DNA from: Leptobrachium leishanense
Taxonomy: Eukaryota; Chordata; Amphibia; Anura; Megophryidae
DNA: 64,000 bases
Direction: 5' to 3'
Assembly (NCBI GenBank): GCA_009667805.1
Contig: CM019075.1
Coordinates: 13,841,738-13,905,737 of the forward strand
Position 1 is the first letter of the stretch, and every line of letters starts with the position of its first letter. A program made the position numbers and the translations under genes. The notes beneath the pieces are model-generated. The model was not told where the DNA came from, did no database searches, and was given only the letters and a program-made list of their open reading frames with translations. Of the stretch, positions 1-9,489 are shown in pieces.

Positions 1-57
1 CCTGATTCTGATTATTTGGATGGGTGAGTGAATACTTTTGGCAAAATAGTGTATATA

Positions 58-1614
58 CACTGCTCAAAAAAATAAAGGGAACACAAAAATAAGACATCCT
101 AGATCTGAATGAATGAAATATTCTTCTTAAATACTGTGGTCATTACATAGTTGAATGTGCTGACAACAAAATCACACAAACATTATCAATGGAAATCAAA
201 TTGAGCAACCCATGGAGGTCTGGGTTTGGAGTTCCACTCAAAATTAAAGTGGAAAACAACACTACAGGCTGATCCAACTTTGATGTAATGTCCATCAAAC
301 AAGTCAAAATGAGGCTCATTAGTGTGTGTGGCCTCCACGTGCCGGTATGACCTCCCTACAACGCCTGGGCATGCTCCTGATGAGGTGGCGGATGATCTCC
401 TGAGGGATCTCCTCCCATACCTGGACTAAAGCATCCCCCAACTCCTGGACAGTCTGTGGTGCAACATGGCATTGGTGGATAGAGCGAGACATGATGTGCT
501 CAATTGGATTCAGGTCTGGGGAATGGGTGGGCCAGTCCATAGCATCAATGCCTTCGTCTTGCAGGAACTGCTGACACTCCAGACACATGAGGTCTAGCAT
601 TGTCTTGCATTAGGAGGAACCCAGGGCCAACCGCACCAGCATATGGTCTCACAAGGGGTCTGAGGACCTCATCTCGGTACCTATTGGCAGTCAGGCTACC
701 TCTGACGAGCACATGGTGGGCTGTGCGGCCCCCTAAAGAAATGCCACCCCACACCATTACTGACCCACTGCCAAACTGGTCATGCTGGAGGATGTTGCAG
801 GCAGCAGAACGTTCTCCATGGCTTCTCCAGACCCTCTCATGTCTGTCACATGTGCTCAGTGTGAACCTGCTTTCATCTGTGAAGAGCACAGGGCAACAGT
901 GGCGAAGCTGCCAAACGTCCTGCACGGTGTTTGGCTGTAAGCACAACCCCCACCTGTTGACGTCGGGCCCTCATACCACCCTCATGGAGTCTGTTTCTGA
1001 CGTTTGAGCAGCCACATGCACATTTGTGGCCCGCTGGAGGTCATTTTGCAGGGCTCTGGCAGTGCTCCTCCTGTCCCTCCTTGCACAAAGGCGGAGGTAG
1101 CGGTCCTGCTGCTGGGTTGTTGCCCTCCTACGGCCTCCTCCACGTCTCCTGATGTACTGGCCTGTCTCCTGGTAGCGCCTCCATGCTCTGGACACTATGC
1201 TGACAGACACAGCAAACCATCTTGCCACAGCTCGCATTGATGTGCCGTCCTGGATGAGCTGCACTACCTGAGCCACTTGTGTGGGTTGTAGACTCCGTCT
1301 CATGCTACCACTAGAGTGACAGCACCGCCACCGCCAGCATTCAAAAGTGACCAAACCATCAGCCAGAAAGCATAGGAACTGAGAAGTGGTTTGTGGTCAC
1401 CACCTGCAGAACCAGTACTTTATTGGGGATGTCTTGCTACCTGCCTATGCTTCCTACCTGTTGTCTATTCCATTTTCACAACAGCAGCAGCATGTGGACT
1501 TGATTGTCAATCAGTGTGTTGCTACCTAAGTGGACAGTTTGATTTCACAGACGTGTGATTGACTTGCAGTTACATTGTGTTGTTTAAGTGTCCCTTTTAT
1601 TTTTTTGAGCAGTG
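58..1614 (-). mobile_element. Tc1/mariner-type DNA transposon, full length but dead
   Basis: The left end reads CACTGCTCAAAAAAATAAAG and the right end is its inverted match (CTTTTATTTTTTTGAGCAGTG, with one base inserted), giving terminal inverted repeats about 1.56 kb apart. Both ends sit in TA-rich microsatellite sequence, as expected for a TA target site; the right flank has an extra TG. I recognise this end sequence as that of a Tc1 family widespread in teleosts and lampreys and thought to have moved horizontally; that link is from memory. The transposase inside runs on the minus strand and is broken. Confidence 0.9.
319..1303 (-). pseudogene. Tc1-like transposase, frameshifted
   Basis: Three minus-strand blocks in different frames together make one Tc1 transposase. 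Positions 1303-971 give the N-terminal paired-type helix-turn-helix (starting [14 protein letters not shown]) followed by an arginine-rich linker. Positions 946-545 carry the first catalytic Asp (FTDES) and the second (QDNARPH). Positions 600-319 carry the third acidic residue in DLNPIEH and end in TAA at 319-321. At least two frameshifts separate the blocks, one near 950-970 and one near 545-600, where the second block ends in an unrelated frame. The catalytic motifs are still readable, so decay is moderate. The copy cannot make a working enzyme. Confidence 0.9.
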
Positions 1615-1897
1615 TGTATATATATAATTATTGCAGAAGCCATTTGCACATCACAGCAATTCAAAGAACAGCTTCACAGAGCTCCTGTGCTACATTCCCC
1701 ATAGGCAGCACAGAACTCTGTGTAAGACATGTAAGACTTCTGTCTCACTTTTTTGCATCCTGGGTCTGTTTTCACACGGAACCCTTCAATCAATGCCATG
1801 TCATACTAGATGGCTTATATAGCAGAGATCAGCTTTATGCAACTGGTCAAAGCCACTCCTAGGACAGCGCTGTTTCTGGTTTATTGGACCCTCTTCA
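1615..1897. other. unannotated spacer
   Basis: A short TA microsatellite follows the Tc1 end. After it I see nothing recognisable before the SINE. The open frames here lack coding character. Confidence 0.5.
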
Positions 1898-2098
1898 GCA
1901 CCGGCCGGGTGGAGTAGAGGTAACATCACTGCTCTGCATGGAGAGAGCCTGTGGAGTCATGGGTTCGATCCCGGCCAGAGCACCTCTCCAGTAAGTGTCC
2001 TTGGGCAAGACACCTAACGGTACGTACTCGCCGCCCAGGACATTCTTAAATGAGAGAAATCTCAATGTATCCTTCCTTGGAAAATCCTTTATAAATAA
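1898..2098 (+). mobile_element. tRNA-derived SINE with a LINE-type 3' tail
   Basis: The head resembles a tRNA gene, with an A-box-like GGTGGAGTAGAGGT near 1909 and a B box GGTTCGATCCC near 1962. The body contains CCTTGGGCAAGACAC. The tail (AATCTCAATGTATCCTTCC followed by TTTATAAATAAAT) is nearly identical to the 3' ends of the two LINE copies in this window (14534-14600 inverted; 23665-23716). A SINE that borrows a LINE's 3' end is a known arrangement, because the LINE enzyme then mobilises it. A second copy lies inverted at 45372-45568. Confidence 0.8.
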
Positions 2099-2334
2099 AT
2101 ATATACAGACAGGACCCTCTCTCCGTTCCTCCTTAAAACCCAAAGTAAACAAGAGCACAGGGCGTCAGCAAGCAGGGGTAGACAGCGCCCGTATGGTACA
2201 AGGCTTTTGGTTGGCTTGAAGGCGGGTCAGACTGCTGCAAGTCGCGCCCACATTGGCTGAAACCACAAGAAGAGCCAGACAACAATCCCGGCATCACCTA
2301 TTGTTATGGTCTGCGGGAGCAACTAATCCAGACA

Positions 2335-3362
2335 GGGAGTGTGAGTGTGAGCACAGCACAGAGACAGGGGGAGAGTGAGCACAGAGACAGGGGGAGAGTG
2401 AGCACAGAGACAGGGGGAGAGTGAGCACAGAGGCAGGGGGAGAGTGAGCACAGAGGCAGGGGGAGAGTGAGCACAGAGGCAGGGGGAGAGTGAGCACAGC
2501 ACAGAGACAGGGGGAGAGTGAGCACAGCACAGAGACAGGGGGAGAGTGAGCACAGAGACGGGGAGAGTGAGCACAGAGGCAGGGGGAGAGTGAGCACAGA
2601 GACAGGGGGAGAGTGAGCACAGCACAGAGACAGGGGGAGAGTGAGCACAGCACAGAGACGGGAAGAGTGAGCACAGCACAGAGACAGGGGGAGAGTGAGC
2701 ACAGAGACCGGGGGAGAGTGAGCACAGCACAGAGACAGGGGGAGAGTGAGCACAGCACAGAGACAGGGGGAGAGTGAGCACAGCACAGAGACGGGAAGAG
2801 TGAGCACAGCACAGAGACAGGGGGAGAGTGAGCACAGAGACCGGGGAGAGTGAGCACAGAGACCGGGGAGAGTGAGCACAGAAACCGGGGAGAGTGAGCA
2901 CAGCACAGAGACAGGGGGAGAGTGAGCACAGAGACCGGGGAGAGTGAGCACAGCACAGAGACAGGGGGAGAGTGAGCACAGAGACCGGGGAGAGTGAGCA
3001 CAGCACAGAGACAGGGGGAGAGTGAGCACAGAGACAGGGGAGAGTGAGCACAGCACAGAGACAGGGGGAGAGTGAGCGCAGCGCAGAGACGGGGGAGAGT
3101 GAGCACAGCACAGAGACAGGGGGAGAGTGAGCACAGAGACAGGGGGAGAGTGAGCATAGCACAGAGACGGGGAGAGTGAGCACAGAGACAGGGGGAGAGT
3201 GAGCACAGAGACAGGGGGAGAGTGAGCACAGACAGGGGGAGAGTGAGCACAGCACAGAGACAGGGGAGAGTGAGCACAGCACAGAGACGGGGGAGAGTGA
3301 GCACAGCACAGAGACAGGGGGAGAGTGAGCACAGCACAGAGACAGGGGGAGAGTGAGCATAC
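2335..3362. repeat. minisatellite, 23/28 bp units
   Basis: About 40 tandem units of two interleaved lengths: a 23 bp unit (GTGAGCACAGAGACAGGGGG plus AGA) and a 28 bp unit with one extra CACAG. The top strand is almost pure purine, with G5 runs. All minus-strand frames stay open (LCAVLTLPLS-type repeats), which explains three overlapping predicted proteins of about 350 residues that are not genes. Confidence 0.95.
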
Positions 3363-3889
3363 CAACTGTGAGGAACAAAATAAGACTATGTTGGGAGTAT
3401 GAGCGCTGTTACAGCTATGAGAGAGATATTGAGGGACAGGGATTTTTTAGAGAGAGTGAAAGGTTGATAAGGTTTGGGAGTCAGTGAGTGATATCGAGGG
3501 GAGGGGGCTGTGGGGATAAGGCTCAGTACACTGCTAAAGCAGGAGGTGCAGAGGCCACTCTCTGTATTCAAGCAAGAGGTCTAGGCAGGCAGGGGGAGTG
3601 GCAGGAGGAGGCCCAGACTCAGGCCTGGTGAGGATGCTCAGGAGTTGCAGCACCGCCGGCTGAGGAAGACAGTCCACACCGTGAGTATCTGTTACAGTAA
3701 CGTTACAAGCGGTTTAGTGACCAGATACAGAGTATTATGTGCCCGTTACAACCAGCCTTGGAGAGCAAACACCCATCCCGCCTGCTCACACAAATCTCAC
3801 AACTTCTCAGCAACTATTCCTGGACCATCCCTGCTCCTCACTGCCAGACACCGACAAGGCTTCATCTTACAACTTCTTGACACGGTTTA
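3363..3889. other. unannotated spacer
   Basis: I see no gene or recognisable transposon here. A donor-like CACACCGTGAGTAT occurs near 3675, but no exon can be supported around it. Confidence 0.4.
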
Positions 3890-4506
3890 CGAGGCAGGTA
3901 TTCTCACAGCTAGTTACTGTCCCTGGTTCAAGTCTTCTCTCCATAAAATGTTGCCGTCCCTAGTGCATGTCTTGTCATCAATTGTTAAGTCTCTGATCCG
4001 GGTCTTCTCTCCGTAACGAGTTACTGTGTCAGGTCCAAGTCTTCTACTTTCAGCCAATTATTGACTCTGGGCCATGTTTTCCCATAAATAGTTACCTTCT
4101 GTGGTCCACGTCTTACCCCATTAATGAATAGTAACCATCCCTGGTGCATGTCTCCTCCCCATACGTCCTGTCCCTGGTGAATGTCTTCTCCCTATACTTA
4201 CTGTCCCCTTGTCCATGTCTTCTCCCCTTACATACTGTCCCTGGATCACATCTTCTCCACGGACTTACTATCCACGGTCCATGTCTTCTCCCCGTACCTA
4301 CTGCCTCCGGATCATGTCTAGTGAGAACAATAAAGCCGTGGGATTCTCTGCCTGTTGAGGTGGTTGGGTCAGAGACTGTACAGATTTTTAAACAGCGACT
4401 GGATGACTTCCTGCAGACACAGACTATTAAACATTATAATATGAATATGTGGGTAAAAGCTTCTTGTTCCAAGGAGAAATATGATGCCATCTGGGGGCAA
4501 GAAGGA

Positions 4507-4650
4507 ATTTTTTTCCCAGTATGTTGCATATTGGCGAGCATTTCAGATTGGATTTTTTGCTTCTTTTTGATTAACAGCAGTAGGTGACGTGTGAAAGGCT
4601 GAACCTGATGGGTGCACGTCTTTTATCAGTCTGTGTAACTATGCAATGTC
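4507..4650 (+). repeat. inter-array module, copy 1
   Basis: This non-repetitive module begins near CCCAGTATGTTGCATATTGG and ends at CTATGCAATGTCTTC. It recurs at about 5161 and 6190, always followed by the same run of variant 33 bp units, so it marks the period of a higher-order duplication. Upstream (4335-4590) one frame reads WDSLPVEVVGSETVQIFKQR, which resembles the C-terminal end of retrotransposon ORF2 proteins, so the module may be an old LINE 3' end. That assignment is weak. Confidence 0.7.
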
Positions 4651-5115
4651 TTCTTTCCGTACTTGCTGTCCCTAGTCTATGTCTTCTCCACGTACGTACT
4701 GTCCCCGGTGCATGACTTTTACAATAGTTACTATCTCCGGCCCATGTCTTCTCCCCGTACTTACTGTCCCCAGTCCATGTCTTCTTCCTGTACTTACTGT
4801 CCCCAGTCCATGTCTTCTCCCTTACTTACTGTCCCCAGTCCATGTCTTCTCCCTTACTTACTGTCCCCAGTCCATGTCTTCTCCCTTACTTACTGTCCCC
4901 AGTCCATGTCTTCTCCCTTACTTACTGTCCCCAGTCCATGTCTTCTCCCTTACTTACTGTCCCCAGTCCATGTCTTCTCCCTTACTTACTGTCCCCAGTC
5001 CGTGTCTTCTCCACCTAAATTATCATTCCAAGTTCTTGCTATCTCTCCATACATAGTTACCACGCTTGGTCCAGGCCTTCTCTCTCCGTTCCTGGTCCAT
5101 GTCTTCTCCCAACTA

Positions 5116-5160
5116 AGGGCTCTATTACATTCCCAACGCAAGTCTTAACGCATGCGCATA
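5116..5160 (+). mobile_element. truncated left end of MITE A at a duplication joint
   Basis: The sequence CTAAGGGCTCTATTACATTC and the following bases up to CGCATGCGCA match the left end of the complete element at 8170-8213. Here it stops abruptly and joins the inter-array module. The 120 bp before it also match 8093-8170 with about one difference. Confidence 0.9.
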
Positions 5161-5290
5161 TGTTGCATATTGGCGAGCAGATTGGATTTTTTGCTTCTTT
5201 TGGATCAACAGCAGTAGGTGACGTGTGAAAGGCTGAACCTGATGGGTGCACGTCTTTTATCAGCCTGTGTAACTATGCAATGTCTTCTTT
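5161..5290 (+). repeat. inter-array module, copy 2
   Basis: Same module as at 4507, starting inside it (ATGTTGCATATTGGCGAGCA) with a small internal deletion. It is joined directly to the truncated MITE end. Confidence 0.8.
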
Positions 5291-6189
5291 CCGTACTTGC
5301 TGTCCCTAGTCTATGTCTTCTCCACGTACGTACTGTCCCCGGTGCATGACTTTTTCAATAGTTACTATCTCCGGCCCATGTCTTCTCCCCGTACTTACTG
5401 TCCCCGGTCCATGTCTCATCTCCTTACTTGCTGTCCCCAGTCTATGTCTTCTCCCCATACTTACTGTCCCCTGTCCATGTCTTCTCCCCATACTTACTGT
5501 CCCCTGTCCATGTCTTCTCCCCATACCTACTGTCCCCGGTCCATGTCTTCTCCCCATACCTACTGTCCCCGGTCCATGTCTTCTCCCCATACCCACTGTC
5601 CCCATTCCATGTCTTCTACCCGTACTTACTGTCCCGGTCCATGTCTTCTCCCTTACTTACTGTCCCCAGTCCATGTCTTCTCCCTTACTTACTGTCCCCA
5701 GTCCATGTCTTCTTCCTGTACTTACTGTCCCCAGTCCATGTCTTCTCCCCATACGTACTGTCCCCAGTCCATGTCTTCTCCCCGTACGTACTGTCCCCAG
5801 TCCATGTCTTCTCCCCGTACTTACTGTCCCCAGTCCATGTCTTCTCCCCGTACGTACTGTCCCCAGTCCATGTCTTCTACCCGTACTTACTGTCCCCAGT
5901 CCATGTCTTCTTCCTGTACTTACTGTCCCCAGTCCATGTCTTCTCCCCGTACTTACTGTCCCCAGTCCATGTCTCACCTCCTTACTTGCTGTCCCCGGTC
6001 TATGTCTTCTCCCCATACTTACTGTCCCCTGTCCATGTCTTCTACCCATACTTACTGTCCCCTGTCCATGTCTTCTGCCCATACTTACTGTCCCCTGTCC
6101 ATGTCTTCTGCCCATACTTACTGTCCCCGGTCCATGTCTTCTACCCCTACTTACTGTCCCCAGTCCATGTCTTCTACCCGTACGTACTG

Positions 6190-6330
6190 TTTCCCAGTAT
6201 GTTGCATATTGGCGAGCGCTTCAGATTGGATTTTTTGCTTCTTTTGGATCAACAGCAGTAGGTGACGTGTGAAAGGCTGAACCTGATGGGTGCACGTCTT
6301 TTTTCAGCCTCTGTAACTATGCAATGTCTT
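6190..6330 (+). repeat. inter-array module, copy 3
   Basis: Third copy of the module, again followed by CTTTCCGTACTTGCTGTCCC and the variant 33 bp units seen after copies 1 and 2. Confidence 0.8.
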
Positions 6331-8172
6331 CTTTCCGTACTTGCTGTCCCTAGTCTATGTCTTCTCCACGTACGTACTGTCCCTGGTGCATGACTTTTCC
6401 AATAGTTACTATCTCCGGCCCATGTCTTCTCCCCATACCTACTGTCCCCGGTCCATGTCTTCTCCCCATACTTACTGTCTCCATTCCATGTCTTCTACCC
6501 ATACTTACTGTCTCCATTCCATGTCTTCTACCCATACTTACTGTCTCCATTCCATGTCTTCTACCCATACTTACTGTCCCCATTCCATGTCTTCTCCCCA
6601 TACTTACTGTCCCCAGTCCATGTCTTCTCCCCGTACTTACTGTCCCCAGTCCATGTCTTCTACCCATACGTACTGTCCCCAGTCCATGTCTTCTCCCCGT
6701 ACTTACTGTCCCCAGTCCATGTCTTCTCCCCGTACCTACTGTCCCCGGTCCATGTCTTCTACCCGTACTTACTGTCCCCGGTCCATGTCTTCTACCCGTA
6801 CTTACTGTCCCCGGTCCATGTCTTCTCCCCGTACTTACTGTCCCCGGTCCATGTATTCTCCCAATACTTACTGTCCCCGGTGCAATACTTTTCCAATAAT
6901 TACCAACTCTATTCCATGTCTTCTCCCCGTACTTACGGTCCCCGGTCCATGTCTTCTTCCCGTACTTACTGTCCCCAGTCCATGTCTTATCCCCGTACCT
7001 ACTGTCCCCGGTCCATGTATTCTCCCAATACTTACTGTCCCCGGTCCATGTCTTCTACCCGTACTTACTGTCCCCGGTCCATGTCTTCTCCCCGTACTTA
7101 CTGTCCCCGGTCCATGTATTCTCCCAATACTTACTGTCCCCGGTGCAATACTTTTCCAATAATTACCAACTCTATTCCATGTCTTCTCCCCGTACTTACG
7201 GTCCCCGGTCCATGTCTTCTTCCCGTACTTACTGTCCCCAGTCCATGTCTTATCCCCGTACCTACTGTCCCCGGTCCATGTCTTCTACCCGTACTTACTG
7301 TCCCCGGTCCATGTCTTCTCCCCGTACTTACTGTCCCCGGTCCATGTCTTCTCCCTTACTTACTGTCCCCGGTCCATGTCTTCTCCCTTACTTACTGTCC
7401 CCGGTCCATGTCTTCTCCCCGTACTTACTGTCCTCGGTCCATGTCTTCTCCCCGTACTTACTGTCCCCGGTCCATGTCTTCTCCCCGTACTTACTGTCCC
7501 CGGTCCATGTATTCTCCCAATACTTACTGTCCCCGGTGCAATACTTTTCCAATAATTATAACTCTGGTCCATGTCTTCTCCCCGTACTTACGGTCCCCGT
7601 CCATGTCTTCTCCCTTACTTACTGTCCCCGGTCCATGTCTTCTCCCTTACTTACTGTCCCCGGTCCATGTCTTCTCCCCGTACTTACTGTCCTCGGTCCA
7701 TGTCTTCTCCCCGTACTTACTGTCCCCGGTCCATGTCTTCTCCCCGTACTTACTGTCCCCGGTCCATGTATTCTCCCAATACTTACTGTCCCCGGTGCAA
7801 TACTTTTCCAATAATTATAACTCTGGTCCATGTCTTCTCCCCGTACTTACGGTCCCCGGTCCATGTCTTCTCCCCGTACTTACTGTCCCCAGTCCATGTC
7901 TTCTCCCCGTACTTACTGTCCCCAGTACATGTCTTCTCCCCGTACTTACTGTCCCCAGTCCATGTCTTCTCCCCGACTTACTGTCCCCAGCCCATGTCTT
8001 CTCCCTTACTTACTGTCCCCAGTCCATGTCTTCTCCCTTACTTACTGTCCCCAGTCTGTGTCTTCTCCACCTAAATTATCATTCCAAGTTCTTGCTATCT
8101 CTCCATACATAGTTACCACGCTTGGTCCAGGCCTTCGCTCTCCGTTCCTGGTCCATGTCTTCTCCCAACTAA

Positions 8173-9326
8173 GGGCTCTATTACATTCCCAACGCAAGTC
8201 TTAACGCATGCGCAAAAACGCATTAACGCAAGAGGCAAAACCTTTTGCGCTGAATGTTGTATTACAACGTCCGGGCAAAAAATGCACGCTTTAGGCTGGG
8301 GTCAGACGAGCGCAGTTTTAACGTGCGTTTAGCCGCACTTAATCACAGCCGTGCTAGCAGTAAATGACGCCCAATGACGGGCAATATACGAAGTACCGCC
8401 GCACGAACGTCCATCCACGCAACGCAAGTGGCAAACGAACACATTTTTTCAAGAACGTGAAACCGCTAGTACTGACGTACAGAGTGCTCTGCGTCCGCTA
8501 GCGGCGTGTGTGCGTGAATTGGAGATGTCAGACACTGCTAATGTCCGGCCAACATAACGTCCAGACGCAAAAAGTGTTTTATTGATGATCCGTACAAAAT
8601 CACGGATGCAAATGCGCATCGTATGACCGCTATCGCGTATTCCGTGAAAAAATACGTCCATTCGTTCGAACGCACTTTTTCACAGACGACATAAAAAATG
8701 CCTTCGTCTGACCCTAGCCAAAGTCTAACGCGGGTGGACCTGCACGAACCCTTTGCGAGCGTAATGTACTGCGCGCGTCCTATACTTAACATTATGAGCG
8801 CAAATGCGTTTTTGTGCGCTGGTACGCGGATGGTATTCCAATCTATGTGCAAATTTTAACGGGCAACGTTTGCGCGCATAATTTTAACGTCTTTTAAAAG
8901 CTGGTGTTAACGGCAAATCTGAACGACCTGGACAAACCCAAATACACCAGCCCAAAAACAAATAAGCAGCAACATATAGTTACACATTCTACACATACGC
9001 AAACCCAGACAATAGAATGGAGAGGTTGTGCGTGTTTTTATTATTGCTGCAGTATATGCGCAGATTGATTTTGGCAGGCGCAAAAACCTAACGGGAGACA
9101 ATTGTGGTTCTTAATTCTGATTTGCTGAATCGCGTGAAAAAACAGTCCACACACCTATTTCTGCGTGCGCGTTTTTGCGCATCTTTTCCACACGTTATTT
9201 TTGACGGATGAAAAATGCGCACGGATTGTAATACCAGCGTTAATTTACGCGCGTTAACGTTTAACGCTTTGCGCACAAATTAACGCGCTGTGCGAGCTTT
9301 TTTGTGCAAAGAATGTAATAGAGCCC
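8173..9326. mobile_element. MITE A, non-autonomous TIR element (Harbinger-like)
   Basis: Perfect 16 bp terminal inverted repeats (GGGCTCTATTACATTC and its complement) are flanked on both sides by TAA, which fits the 3 bp TWA target site of PIF/Harbinger elements. The interior is rich in TTAACG and CGC motifs and codes for nothing. A second element (MITE B, 8294-8719) lies inside it, so the unnested length is about 720 bp. Confidence 0.8.
8294..8719 (+). mobile_element. MITE B, copy 1, nested in MITE A
   Basis: The ends are GGCTGGGGTCAGAC and GTCTGACCCTAGCC. The same element of about 400-430 bp occurs at 15865 and 19675 and, truncated and inverted, at 49556. The left flank is TTA; the right flank has drifted to AAA. 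The body is CpG-rich, contains AGTACTGACGTACAGAGTGC, and has no open reading frame of its own. Confidence 0.85.
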
Positions 9327-9489
9327 TAAGAGTTTTCATTCGTGGTTGTCCACATCTAATAATTTTTCACCCTTTCAGACAAACATGAATATTCTCACCA
9401 TCAGACCTGTGGCTCCTCTTTACAGTTTCAGACCAACACATTATTATCTGTGATACCAGCTCTATGGCCAAGTCATCTGCTGTACCCCT

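Larger units (their letters stand above)
3890..8160 (+). repeat. 33 bp minisatellite with higher-order structure
   Basis: The unit is TACTGTCCCCAGTCCATGTC followed by TTCTCCCCGTACT (33 bp, some units 32 bp). Copies from 3890 to about 4310 are badly decayed, while those from 4640 on are close to identical, the edge-decay pattern expected from unequal exchange. The array is broken by three copies of a non-repeat module (near 4507, 5161 and 6190). Because 33 is a multiple of three, every strand keeps 11-residue repeat frames open (SPRTYCPQSMS and similar); none of these is a gene. Confidence 0.95.

Noticed and set aside
1905..1978. A tRNA gene
   Set aside because: A and B box-like sequences are present, but the cloverleaf is degenerate and the LINE-type tail shows that it is a SINE head. 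The same applies to the copy at 45372-45568.
2294..3378. Three minus-strand frames of about 350 residues rich in Leu, Cys and Ser
   Set aside because: Products of the 23/28 bp purine-rich minisatellite.
3600..3720. A possible 5' non-coding exon with donor CACACCGTGAGTAT
   Set aside because: A donor-like motif alone is not enough; no promoter, acceptor or link to smad4, 14 kb away, could be shown.
5297..8204. Overlapping frames of 270-410 residues with SPRTYCPQSMS repeats
   Set aside because: Products of the 33 bp array; three forward frames are open at once and there is no splice or start context.
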